Position numbers and translations under genes: made by a program. A DNA stretch of 64,000 bases, taken from Gammaproteobacteria bacterium (GTDB lineage Bacteria; Pseudomonadota; Gammaproteobacteria; DSM-16500). The stretch is from NCBI GenBank assembly GCA_031291175.1, contig JARLJO010000047.1, positions 62,001 to 126,000 of the forward strand, written 5' to 3'. The notes under the pieces were generated by a model. The model was given only the letters and a program-made list of their open reading frames with translations. It was not told the origin of the DNA and ran no database searches. Below, piece by piece: positions 32,675 through 41,764 of the stretch. Within the stretch, counting starts at the first letter, position 1, and every line of letters starts with the position of its first letter.

Positions 32675-33180
32675 GATAGCATAGATAAAAAGAGAATAAA
32701 TTGACATATATTAATCATTAACAATAATGACGCTTTATTTATGGACACTCGTGCGGAAGGCTTATGTTGACTGGGGTCCTGTCAGGGTAGGTTTACTTTT
32801 TTCGTGGGAGCATAAGCTCCGCGCGTAAAAAGTAAACCTACCCTGACACCTTTTTTATATTTGCTTCCACTTCGTGGAAGTGAAAAACAGACTAAAGAGA
32901 AATTGAGCCTCGATGTGCCATTCTTTAGAAGGAAAGAGAAAAAGGAAAGCACAAACAAAAAAAGAGGCAGTTTAAAAGCATCATTGAAAAACAAACGTAT
33001 CACAATGCTTTGTCACTGCCTTCCCGAGATTGATGAATACTACGGTAATGTTTTTACCCAATGGCCAGGCTTTAATTCCCAAGCGGCGCAATGCCGTCTG
33101 CCGTCGCTGTGGTGCATGCCCAATAGTCTTGAATCCACGCTCAGAAGTTTATTTATTCAACAACGACGGGGTTTTCGGTG
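32675..33180. other. gene-free region with a long hairpin
   Basis: Between clpB and the MFS gene I see no supported gene. It holds the perfect-stem hairpin described at 32781-32847, a short CTTCCACTTCGTGGAAG palindrome near 32870, and an ATTTATTCAACAAC half-end at 33151-33164 that resembles the IS903-type repeat. A 107-codon open frame across 32861-33184 has no ribosome site and no recognisable protein features. Confidence 0.5.
32781..32847. repeat. long inverted repeat (hairpin)
   Basis: GTCAGGGTAGGTTTACTTTT at 32781-32800 pairs with AAAAGTAAACCTACCCTGAC ending at 32847. The loop is about 27 bases and GC-richer. Half of the same sequence recurs at 63114-63139 (AAAAAAGTAAACCTACCCTG), so it belongs to a dispersed repeat family. 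Confidence 0.8.
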
Positions 33181-34497
33181 TTAGGCCAAGCGCGGATTGA
33201 GCCGGTGTTGAACAAGACGTCTATCAAATCGCATGATGATCAACCCCAATGCGGTCATGGCAGAAGCCGCCATAATGCAGATTCCTGGCATTTCTGCGGC
33301 ATGCGTTCTGTTGATCAGCCATGTGATATACATAGGCGCTGTGCCACCCACATAAGCATAACTCACATTATAAGCAATAGAGACCGCCGAATAACGAATA
33401 GCAACCGGAAAGAATTCCGTCAAAGTCGATGGCATCACTCCCTGCTCGATTGAGACGAAAACAATAAGCGGCAGTAATATAATCCCCACCATAACAATAT
33501 TATTTTCTGGGAGATGCAAGAACGCAAATAATGCATATGACATCATCCCTAAAGTGGCTATTTGCAGCATCCTGATTTGTCCAAACTGATTTGCCAACAA
33601 GCTGGCAATGGGTACAAGCAATAAGGTTAATATCAACAATAACGACTGCAACGATAAAGCCACACTTAAACTGTAATGCTTAACGACTTGCAGATAAGTA
33701 CTGATGTAAGTCGTTAAGGTATAAATGCTACATGCCCCCATGCAAGAGAGCAAAATACCGATAATTAATCGATGCAGGTATTTTTTAAAAAGAACAGAGA
33801 CAGGCTTGGCATGTAAATGCTTGTCTTTTTGTATTTGCAAAAAGACATCGCTTTCAATAAAGTTTTTTCGTAAGTAATATCCGAGCAATCCCAGAAAGCC
33901 ACCCAAGATAAAAGGTACTCGCCAGCCAATTTTCAAAAACATTTCATGCGATAAGTTGACACTGAGTAAAGTGCAAATACCCACTCCCATTAGAACACCT
34001 ATATTGGAAGCATTATTAGCGAGACCACTGAACAGGATGCGAAATCGCGGCGGCGAAATTTCGGTTAAATAAACCATTGATCCGGCAAATTCACCCCCTA
34101 CGCTTAAGCCTTGCAATAATCGCAACACAATCAACAGCACCGTTGCCATCCAGCCAATCATGGCAAACGTAGGAAGACAGGCTATCATTAAACTGGGTAA
34201 TGAGATCAACAAAATGGTGGCACGCAAAGCCACGACACGCCCGCAGCGATCAGCCAGCGATCCAAAAATAAATCCGCCAAGAGGTCGCAACATAAAACCC
34301 ATAGCAAACACCATGAACGCTTGTAATAAACTGACCCACTTATGTTTTGAGGGAAAAAAAAGCTCGGCCAGAATAGGCGCGAGATAACCAAACAAACCAT
34401 AATCATACCATTCCATCATAACGCCCAGCATGCCAGCGATAAGACTTTTGGTATAGGGACTAGCCTCAGTAACAGAGGAGAAATGATTTTTTAACAT
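33181..34497 (-). CDS. MFS transporter, metabolite:H+ symporter (ProP-like) family
   Basis: The 438-residue protein has 12 predicted membrane helices. The signature loop between helices 2 and 3, GGFIFGSLADRCGR, and the start IAGMLGVMMEWYDYGLFGYL are characteristic of the MHS family (ProP, KgtP, ShiA relatives). LRLLQGLSVGGEFAGSMVYLTE is the conserved helix-4/5 block. Family members import osmolytes, organic acids or amino acids with protons; the substrate cannot be read from the sequence. It is a lone gene flanked by repeats on both sides. Confidence 0.9.
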   Translation of the reverse strand: MLKNHFSSVTEASPYTKSLIAGMLGVMMEWYDYGLFGYLAPILAELFFPSKHKWVSLLQAFMVFAMGFMLRPLGGFIFGSLADRCGRVVALRATILLISLPSLMIACLPTFAMIGWMATVLLIVLRLLQGLSVGGEFAGSMVYLTEISPPRFRILFSGLANNASNIGVLMGVGICTLLSVNLSHEMFLKIGWRVPFILGGFLGLLGYYLRKNFIESDVFLQIQKDKHLHAKPVSVLFKKYLHRLIIGILLSCMGACSIYTLTTYISTYLQVVKHYSLSVALSLQSLLLILTLLLVPIASLLANQFGQIRMLQIATLGMMSYALFAFLHLPENNIVMVGIILLPLIVFVSIEQGVMPSTLTEFFPVAIRYSAVSIAYNVSYAYVGGTAPMYITWLINRTHAAEMPGICIMAASAMTALGLIIMRFDRRLVQHRLNPRLA

Positions 34498-34920
34498 ACC
34501 GCGAGAATCACTTTATAGATTAATGAGACATTTAATATCTCCCCTCATGGAAACATAAGTACCTGCACTTGATCCCCCTCCTTTAAAAAAGGAGGGCTGG
34601 GGAGGATTTGTATAAAAAATATATTACACATCCGATAATTCTTCAAGCTGCTCGGCATGCCGTGGCTTATCCACGATATCCAGTGATTGAAGCTCGGATC
34701 GAGAGCGCTCTGGATCCCGCAGACAAGCCGCATAAGCGCTAACCTAAGAGCCCCCCCCTTTGAAAAAGGGAGGTTAGGAGGGATTTATATTAAATTGTTT
34801 TGTCAATTTTGACCAAAAACAGAAGGTCATTTTATACAAATCCCCCTCAATCCCCCTTTTTAAAGGGGGAAGCGGCTTAGGTTAGCGCTTATGCGGACAA
34901 GTCGCGGGACGTCGAAGCGA
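34498..34920. repeat. dispersed repeat cluster upstream of the long TPR gene
   Basis: Three copies of the CCCCCTTTTTAAAGGGGGA-type element lie here (about 34565-34605, 34749-34789, 34841-34872). GGCTTATCC/GGCTTGTCCGC-type palindrome pieces also occur (34664-34690, 34710-34735 and 34888-34912). No gene is supported. A TATAAT at 34954-34959 just beyond may be the -10 box for the following gene. Confidence 0.7.
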
Positions 34921-35001
34921 CAAAAGGAATATCGCACCATTGAACAAATTGGGTATAATGCGCCAAAATATAGACAGAAATTAAATAAGGAATCACCCTC
35001 A

Positions 35002-38000
35002 ATGCAAGCGCATCAAGAACTTAAACCTGACCTAACACTTGTATTAGACCACGAAAATGACGACTCACGGGAGCTTGCATTTAAACGATTAGAGGAGCGC
35101 AATCCCGATGCCTCAGCAAGCGCTCTAAGATATGCAGCCACCCTCACCCGCTTCGCCAGCATGCACCGGTACAGTAACGACATATTACCGCTTCTTGAAT
35201 TGGCCGCCAGCGTATGCAAGCTGGATATGCGATCCTTACGAGTGCTGGGATTTATTTATTATACCGATGGACGCTATCTTGAAGCCATTAACTGCTTCGA
35301 GGATTATATTGACGCTCATCATGCAAGCCAATCTCCTGAGATTCGCTCAAGCGACCTCACCTCTTGTTACTTTTATCGTGGCAATTGCCATTTTGAATTA
35401 GGCAACTATGAAGCAGCCAAATACGATTATTTTGTTGGCATGGGAGCAGATGATCTGGATGACTGTATTAGTCTGAAAACAAAAACTAGAATTGTTTCTG
35501 ATTTAAGCTCATTAAATGTAAAAGAATTTCAAAAAAAAGGTTTAAATTTAACAAAAAGAAAAGACCACGCAGTACAGGCAGAAAAAATGCTGGCAATGAA
35601 AAAATACAGTGAAGGCTTAAAACACGCAGAACAAGCCATTATGTTAAATCCCGCCTCTGCCGATCTTTATCTGCTTCGCAGTCGCGCACAAAGATGCATG
35701 TTAACTCAACCGTACAATCAAACCTTATTCCGCGCTGTGATCGTTGATATTATGTATGCATCGTGGTTAATCACAGCAAAAATTGACAAGATCTCTAAAG
35801 CAGATGCGGCTATGCTACGCCATGAAGCAAATCATCTCTACTCTGAATTTGATATACTAAGACAACAAAATAAAAAACTTCGCGAAGACGTTCTTCATTT
35901 AGCACCCTCTATACAGGCAGCAGAACCAGCACCACAAAATCTCCATCTTATTTTGCAAAAAATAAAAGAACTGTTACCTGATCTTGCGAACTCAACGGAC
36001 ACCTTAAGCGCCGCTACTGCTCTATATCATTTATACAAAGATAACGTGAGCGAAATAACCCGAGAAGAATGTGAAAAAATCTTTTTCTTCCTAAATACCC
36101 CTGCAGAAATCCCCGCGGAGCGCTTAACAGCACTAGATGAAGAGGTTTTTCCACTAGCCGACGCCAAACAATATACGCAGGTATTGAATTTATTGGATCA
36201 AGCCATAGTCGATTATCCGCGTTTTCATGATTTGTATGTCGAACGCGCCAGAATTCGCATGGCGCAAGAGATTGGCCAATTACAACCTGAAAAAACCCTT
36301 GCGGATCTCAATCTCGCTTTTTGGTTATATCAATCCCAACTTAACCATCCAATTAATAATTTAACGCCCTATTACTTACAGTCCAGGAATTATTTTCTCA
36401 GTATCGGTGAATACTCAAAAAGTCTTATTGAACATCAGAAATTGCTAGCCCTGACATCAGCGAATAAAAGAGAGGAAACCAATTGCCAATACGTTGAGTT
36501 GATTCAGCACCTATTTAAAAACTATCCCAATTTTGTGACTGATGAGCCCGCCAAGGCTCTCGCGCTGTTAAAGCTATCGCATGCAGTCATGCCCACTGCC
36601 TATACAAAAGCAAAAATAGCTGCATTAAAAATGAAAGTCGCTGAAGCCGCAAAAAACGCTACACCTGCATCAGTAGCAAATGATGAAAAAACTAAAGTGG
36701 CATTAAAAAACGAAACGCATAAAAAAGCCGATACAGTACCGCCAGTAGAAGCTGATGCGACACTTTCAGAAGCTCAATTAAAAGACGTAAAACCTCAAGC
36801 CAAATCAGAACCCGAAACAAAGTCAGACGCAAAAGCAGCAGCATCAGCCACAAACAAAGAAGAAACCAATAAAGAACAAGATAATGCCATAAAAAATGCC
36901 GCAGACATTGCCGAACAACAAGCGCTTCGAAAAAAAGCTAAGATGGATGCTGCGAAAGAAAGAAAATTACAAAGAAGAGCAGAAAGAAAAGCGGGAGAGC
37001 CTCTGACAAGCATTGCCAACGCAGCGTCAACCAATAGGGATGACAATCCTTCTTTTAATGCGGCCAGCCTCAGTAACGCTACAGACGACAGCCTCCGAAA
37101 CGAAACACCGATTGTAGGAGTGCCTGTTTCCACCATACTTGGACTCACTCCACCTAATACTGGAGCAGACGCAGTTACTACAGCGCGAGACTCCGCCATG
37201 CTCAATACAATGCGTTCAAACATTGAAACAACTGAGGAAGTGCCGGAACCTGATACGAAGACACCCAGTGACACAAACGTGCCAGCAAACTTCCAAACTG
37301 ACTTATACTCTGATATGCCGCTAGCGTCGGATTGGGAAAAATTATATGACATACAAGAATGCAAAGAACCTCGCAATATCCAGTCAAGATACCTCGTGAC
37401 TAACAGAGACGCGATCAACACTCCGCCAGTTGCAACACAATCATTGACTGAAGTTCCTATCAGCCTACTGGATGAAATCAAGCAGCAAGCAGCCTTGGAT
37501 GCAACTTCAGGCAGCACAGAAACAATTCCGCTCATGGATGCAGAAGTTAGCGAATCTGAAACTGGCTCACCTGCTACCATGGCAGCCGCTGATAATAATG
37601 CTACCACACAAAATGCACGCGCAAGTGAACCAACTCCATATTCAGCAGAAGATCTTGAGTCAAATCTCATTTATCAGCTACAAGGGCAACGCGCCCAAAT
37701 TGCCGCTCAACAACGTGAAATTGAAGCACAAAAACAGCGAATACTGGCTGACCAAAAACGACTACAAAATCAAGAACACCAAATTTTAAACGAACAAACT
37801 CAATTACAACAATTGCAGCAGATAATTTGTCTCCAACAAGAACAAATAGCACAATTACAAAGTGACCGCGCTGCCGATCAGTCACTGATTTATCAATTTA
37901 ATCAGCAAATGCAAATGATGGCCATACAAAGTCTCGTACATATAAATGCACCTCTCATGAACGCGCCAACTCCTCAGATGGCTCCATTCATGGGAACGCC

Positions 38001-38160
38001 TAACATGAACGCGCATCCTGTCCCACAGCAGGCTAGACCTTACCTATTACCCAGTCATTTTGCCAATCATCCTAACCGTTTACAGCTCGGCCGCCCACCA
38101 GCCGACATGAACCCGCAGCAGCGCCATACTCCCAAACAATTGCCCAAAAAGCAGAAATAA
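35002..38160 (+). CDS. large TPR and coiled-coil protein, possible effector
   Basis: The 1052-residue protein is not recognised. I start it at ATG 35002 after TAAGGAATC; the longer open frame begins inside repeat DNA. Residues 1-560 show TPR-like helix pairs (DGRYLEAINCFEDYIDAHHAS near 90, ELGNYEAAKYDYFVGMG near 135, KKYSEGLKHAEQAIMLNPASADLYLLRSRAQ-type near 200). Residues 600-690 are Ala/Lys/Glu-rich and disordered. A Gln-rich coiled coil follows near 900-970 (QREIEAQKQRILADQKRLQN) and a Pro/Met-rich tail. No signal peptide. Such architecture is common among host-directed effectors, but no function can be assigned. Confidence 0.85.
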   Translation: MQAHQELKPDLTLVLDHENDDSRELAFKRLEERNPDASASALRYAATLTRFASMHRYSNDILPLLELAASVCKLDMRSLRVLGFIYYTDGRYLEAINCFEDYIDAHHASQSPEIRSSDLTSCYFYRGNCHFELGNYEAAKYDYFVGMGADDLDDCISLKTKTRIVSDLSSLNVKEFQKKGLNLTKRKDHAVQAEKMLAMKKYSEGLKHAEQAIMLNPASADLYLLRSRAQRCMLTQPYNQTLFRAVIVDIMYASWLITAKIDKISKADAAMLRHEANHLYSEFDILRQQNKKLREDVLHLAPSIQAAEPAPQNLHLILQKIKELLPDLANSTDTLSAATALYHLYKDNVSEITREECEKIFFFLNTPAEIPAERLTALDEEVFPLADAKQYTQVLNLLDQAIVDYPRFHDLYVERARIRMAQEIGQLQPEKTLADLNLAFWLYQSQLNHPINNLTPYYLQSRNYFLSIGEYSKSLIEHQKLLALTSANKREETNCQYVELIQHLFKNYPNFVTDEPAKALALLKLSHAVMPTAYTKAKIAALKMKVAEAAKNATPASVANDEKTKVALKNETHKKADTVPPVEADATLSEAQLKDVKPQAKSEPETKSDAKAAASATNKEETNKEQDNAIKNAADIAEQQALRKKAKMDAAKERKLQRRAERKAGEPLTSIANAASTNRDDNPSFNAASLSNATDDSLRNETPIVGVPVSTILGLTPPNTGADAVTTARDSAMLNTMRSNIETTEEVPEPDTKTPSDTNVPANFQTDLYSDMPLASDWEKLYDIQECKEPRNIQSRYLVTNRDAINTPPVATQSLTEVPISLLDEIKQQAALDATSGSTETIPLMDAEVSESETGSPATMAAADNNATTQNARASEPTPYSAEDLESNLIYQLQGQRAQIAAQQREIEAQKQRILADQKRLQNQEHQILNEQTQLQQLQQIICLQQEQIAQLQSDRAADQSLIYQFNQQMQMMAIQSLVHINAPLMNAPTPQMAPFMGTPNMNAHPVPQQARPYLLPSHFANHPNRLQLGRPPADMNPQQRHTPKQLPKKQK

Positions 38161-38170
38161 CACTGATCGT

Positions 38171-38214
38171 TAATGCAATCCAACAAGCCATTCATGGCTG
38201 TTGGATTGCATTAA
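38171..38214 (+). terminator. long hairpin after the TPR/coiled-coil gene
   Basis: TAATGCAATCCAACAAGCC pairs with GGCTGTTGGATTGCATTA with one bulged base. It lies 10 bases after the stop codon. The downstream tract is A-rich rather than U-rich on this strand, so terminator function is likely from position but not certain. Confidence 0.55.
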
Positions 38215-38320
38215 AAGAATTGCACCCTGACTGCTGAATAAGATGTGTTTTTAAACGTTATTATTTACAATAAAATCTTAAATTTACCAAAGTCTATGCC
38301 AGAAAGGATGAATCACTTTC

Positions 38321-39706
38321 ATGAAAGAATATCAAAATCGCACCGTGCTGCTTTTCGCCAATCCCATTCGCGCCATTGGCGAATTAGCCGATGAATTAGA
38401 AAAAAAGCATCAAATTCCTGTTATCCGCTTGCACCTGGGCAATCCAGGCACTGATAAAGAAGAAGACGTCGTTCAGGCGGAGATCAATAGCATTCAAACC
38501 AGACAGGCAGGTTATGCCCCTCACAGTGGTGATGATGCCGATCGTCAAGCACTCGCCGATTTTTTGACAGCCGTTGAAAATGTAGCTGAGACACCATTTA
38601 GCATGAGTGACGTTGCGCTTTCACCCGGTGCCACAGCCATCACGGCTTGTTTATTTGTGGCAAGATTAATTCAAGCAGGCGATATTATCTTACTTTCCAA
38701 TCCCGGGTATCCCACCTATGTTCGCCAAGTGACACTGCTTGGTGGCGAAGTCGTTGAATATGACATGGATGAAGAAGGTTTACCACGTTATGACAACCTG
38801 TGTGAACTCATTACCACCCACGAAAAAAACGGCAAAAAAGTGCGAGTGCTAGTGCTAACCTATCCTCATAATCCGACTGGAAAAGCACTGAGCGTTAACA
38901 CCGCCAAAAAGCTGGCTGATATGATCAATGAACTGACGAAAGCCTATCCTGATATCGTTTTTTATAATGATGCTGTCTATAACGCTACGGTCTCAGCAGA
39001 GCTTGGCTATCATGGTTTCTATCAATATCTATCACCTCTCGCTAAAGCATCTACTGTCACTGGGATTTCTGGCGCGAAGATGACAGCACAAGGTGGCGAG
39101 CGTATTGGCGGGGCGGGTTCAATCAACCCTTCTATCATGCGTGGCACTTTCAGTGCCTTGTCATTTTTGATGGCTGGGTCAAATGTGCATTCATCAAAAG
39201 GGTTGATAACGGCGATGACACTTTTAAAAGACCATTTTAGGCCTGCTGTAGCGAATGAAAATCCACGACACAAAATTGCTGAATTTTATGGTAGTCGGCG
39301 TAAGCTAGTAGCAGACACCCTTACTGAGATCAATAACAAGCTAAATGGGGGCCGTATCCAAGGCGAAGACACTGGCGCCAGCATGTATGTCTGGGCGACG
39401 TTTTCAGACGCTCTTAGCGGCAAACCTGTCCCTCTCGCCGTAAGAGATCTGGTGGGCCATGACACCATCCAAACCGGTAATCATTTCATGAAATTCCTGT
39501 TATCGCTTCATCGCTTAGGGTTCACACCCATTTCGGTCTGTGATGGCGAGGTATTCGGTGCTAAAAGCGAGGCTATCTCTGTCCGTATTTCCTGTGTCGA
39601 TAGGAAAATGTCTAATATGATACAAGCCATGAACTCGTTGAAAGGCGGTATTGGTATATTGACTGGTATTGATATGGGAGCAAAAGAAGACCTGAAAAGC
39701 TATTAA
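38321..39706 (+). CDS. PLP-dependent aminotransferase, class I/II
   Basis: The 461-residue fold-type I aminotransferase contains the PLP-binding landmarks: SPGATAITACLF, LLSNPGYPTY, TYPHNPTGKAL, FYNDAVYN (Asp and Tyr that contact the cofactor) and the Schiff-base Lys in GISGAKMTAQGGERIGG. A C-terminal VRISCVDR carries the substrate-carboxylate Arg. AGAAAGGATG precedes the ATG at a longish distance. It is monocistronic. The substrate is unknown; aspartate-, LL-DAP- or alanine-type are possible. Confidence 0.9.
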   Translation: MKEYQNRTVLLFANPIRAIGELADELEKKHQIPVIRLHLGNPGTDKEEDVVQAEINSIQTRQAGYAPHSGDDADRQALADFLTAVENVAETPFSMSDVALSPGATAITACLFVARLIQAGDIILLSNPGYPTYVRQVTLLGGEVVEYDMDEEGLPRYDNLCELITTHEKNGKKVRVLVLTYPHNPTGKALSVNTAKKLADMINELTKAYPDIVFYNDAVYNATVSAELGYHGFYQYLSPLAKASTVTGISGAKMTAQGGERIGGAGSINPSIMRGTFSALSFLMAGSNVHSSKGLITAMTLLKDHFRPAVANENPRHKIAEFYGSRRKLVADTLTEINNKLNGGRIQGEDTGASMYVWATFSDALSGKPVPLAVRDLVGHDTIQTGNHFMKFLLSLHRLGFTPISVCDGEVFGAKSEAISVRISCVDRKMSNMIQAMNSLKGGIGILTGIDMGAKEDLKSY

Positions 39707-39710
39707 CACT

Positions 39711-39800
39711 CCATTTTATCAAAGCGTGATTAACGTTTTTAAAATCCCCCTCAATCCCCTTTTCAAAGGGGGATTTTTATAAAATAAACATTCATTTTAA
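39711..39800. repeat. dispersed palindromic repeat copy
   Basis: 39711-39733 exactly matches the inverse of 29238-29260. It is followed by AAATCCCCCTCAATCCCC and CAAAGGGGGATTTTTATAAA, the same hairpin arms seen around 29220-29480. The hairpin may also act as the aminotransferase terminator. Confidence 0.75.
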
Positions 39801-39834
39801 TTATAAATAGATTCCTTCGCAGGAAAGACAAGAG

Positions 39835-41373
39835 ATGTTGCAATTTCGATATTGCACACCATTTATGGTCAATCATCTTTCAATGCAGCACTTTCTGTAC
39901 TATAATTTATCATACAGCAAATCTCATTCATTCCGCCATACGAAGACTATTGCATTGAAAAAACAACAAATTCCGCTAAAAGGCGACTATATTCTTATTG
40001 ATGTCAAAACCACCGGTGTCCGGGCGACTATCGATAAAATAATTGCTATCGAATTGCACCATGTTAAAAATGGCAAAATCGTATCGCATCTGTCAACTCT
40101 CATTAACCCTGAGATGACACTCAGCACTCAGCTTGAGAAACAGACGGGCGTTACCAATGAAATGCTTCAAACCGCCCCCGCTTTCAGCCAAATGGCGAAA
40201 AAGCTGCATACTTTCTTGAAAGGCAAAATTCTCATTGCCCACGATGCGCGCTTCGCTTACGCCTTTATCAAAAATGCATTCAAAGCCGAAAATATGGTTC
40301 TGGATGAAAAAATAATCTGCACGCTCAGATTAACACGACTTCTTTTTCCTGATCTCAACAATCATCGCTCTATCGATTTAAAAAAACATCTGGCGCTGGA
40401 TTTGACGCTCACTGATGGGAGCTTTTTGGTGGCTTTATTCAGCCAAATTGTCAAAGTAATTTCGCCCAAAGACTTGATGCACGCTATTGATCTTTTGAAG
40501 AAATATCCGAGTATGCCTGGAGCACTGGCCTTGCAACACACAAAGCATATTCCCAACACACCCGGTGTTTATCGATTTTATGGCAAAAACGATGAATTGT
40601 TATATGTTGGCAAAAGCCTTACTTTGCGCGAGAGCATCTTTGCCCATTTCATCCATGATCGCTCTGCAAAAAAATCGTTAAAACTGTCCCAGCAAGTTAA
40701 AAAAATTGATTGGATAAAAACAGTCGGTGAATGTGGCGCTTTATTATTGGAAGCCCAGCTTATCAAAACGAAAACGCCTTTGTTTAACCAATTACAGGGG
40801 CGAAACGCAACGCTGTATACCATTCAAGCTGTTACCAGCCAACATCATTATATGATGCTAGAAGTGGTGAGCCTTTCTGAAGTTGAAACGGCAAACATTC
40901 AACATGTTTATGGCATTTTTAAGTTGCGACAACAAGCGGCAGCAAAATTAAAAGCATTCATCAATGAAAATAATCTTTGTTATAGCATCAATCAATTTGG
41001 TAAGGCGCTGAAACCTTGCTTTCGCCATCAAATTCAAAAATGCATTGGCGCTTGCGCGCATACTGAAACCAGTGACTCGTATAACGCACGCATTCTACCG
41101 CATCTTAAGAACCTGGGTCCCAATCCATGGCCTTTTGAAAATAGAATTGCCATCAAGGAAAGCTGTCTTAAAAACAAAGAGAAAGCAGAATTTCATATTA
41201 TTGATAAATGGCATTATCTTGGCACCGTTAAACAATTAGACGAAGCTAATGAAAACGCATTCGATGAATCCCGAATCGATATTGATACTTTCAATATCGT
41301 ACGCCACTTTGTCACTCAAAAATTAGATCATATTGGCTTGATCAAGTTGAAAGGTTTAACAAGACGTCATTAA
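39835..41373 (+). CDS. DnaQ-like exonuclease (degenerate) fused to GIY-YIG nuclease
   Basis: The 512-residue protein joins a DEDD 3'-5' exonuclease-like domain (about 45-215) to a UvrC/Cho-like GIY-YIG domain (about 240-320), a known bacterial fusion probably acting in DNA repair. The exonuclease motifs look damaged: DVKTTG at 56-61 has Lys where the catalytic Glu of DxE belongs, and HDARFAYAF lacks the usual Asp. The GIY-YIG half retains GVY (244-246), LYVGKS, Arg265 and a Glu near 306. The rest (to 512) contains a Cys-bearing patch (CFRHQIQKCIGACAH) resembling UvrC/Cho. The start follows AGGAAAG. Confidence 0.85.
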   Translation: MLQFRYCTPFMVNHLSMQHFLYYNLSYSKSHSFRHTKTIALKKQQIPLKGDYILIDVKTTGVRATIDKIIAIELHHVKNGKIVSHLSTLINPEMTLSTQLEKQTGVTNEMLQTAPAFSQMAKKLHTFLKGKILIAHDARFAYAFIKNAFKAENMVLDEKIICTLRLTRLLFPDLNNHRSIDLKKHLALDLTLTDGSFLVALFSQIVKVISPKDLMHAIDLLKKYPSMPGALALQHTKHIPNTPGVYRFYGKNDELLYVGKSLTLRESIFAHFIHDRSAKKSLKLSQQVKKIDWIKTVGECGALLLEAQLIKTKTPLFNQLQGRNATLYTIQAVTSQHHYMMLEVVSLSEVETANIQHVYGIFKLRQQAAAKLKAFINENNLCYSINQFGKALKPCFRHQIQKCIGACAHTETSDSYNARILPHLKNLGPNPWPFENRIAIKESCLKNKEKAEFHIIDKWHYLGTVKQLDEANENAFDESRIDIDTFNIVRHFVTQKLDHIGLIKLKGLTRRH

Positions 41374-41427
41374 ATTAAGATTCCGCTGAAATTGCTATTT
41401 TTAAAAAATTCAAAAAAGGCGTTGCTG

Positions 41428-41745
41428 GATCCCGCGGACAAGCCGCGGGACGTAGGCAGTGGGCATGATGTTAGCGCCTATACGGACAAGCTGCAGGATG
41501 TAGGCGGTGGGCATGATGTTAGCGCTTATACGGACAAGCTGCAGGATGTAGGCGGTGGGCATGATGTTAGCGCTTATACGGACAAGCTGCAGGATGTAGG
41601 CGGTGGGCATGATGTTAGCGCCTATACGGACAAGCTGCGGGATGTAGGCGGTGGGCATGATGTTAGCGCTTATACGGACAAGCTGCGGGACGTAGGCGGT
41701 GGGCATGATGTTAGCGCCCATACGGACAAGCTGCGGGACGACAGC
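41428..41745. repeat. 48-bp tandem array (six units) seeded by a dispersed palindrome
   Basis: It begins with GGATCCCGCGGACAAGCCGC, a copy of the dispersed palindrome, and continues as six near-identical 48-base units, each with GGGCATGATGTTAGCGC and ACGGACAAGCTGC. The unit start GGGCATG recurs at 41461, 41509, 41557, 41605, 41653 and 41701. Since 48 is divisible by three, reading frames stay open on both strands. The units abut without spacers, so this is not CRISPR. The array ends within 25 bases of the following minus-strand gene. Confidence 0.9.
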
Positions 41746-41764
41746 ATTTTGATGTCACATCAGA

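Noticed and set aside
32861..33184. 107-aa plus-strand open frame
   Set aside because: Starts in repeat DNA with no ribosome site and no recognisable features.
36795..37670. 291-aa minus-strand open frame inside the TPR/coiled-coil gene
   Set aside because: A shadow of the Ala/Ser-biased plus-strand gene, with no ribosome site and low-complexity translation.
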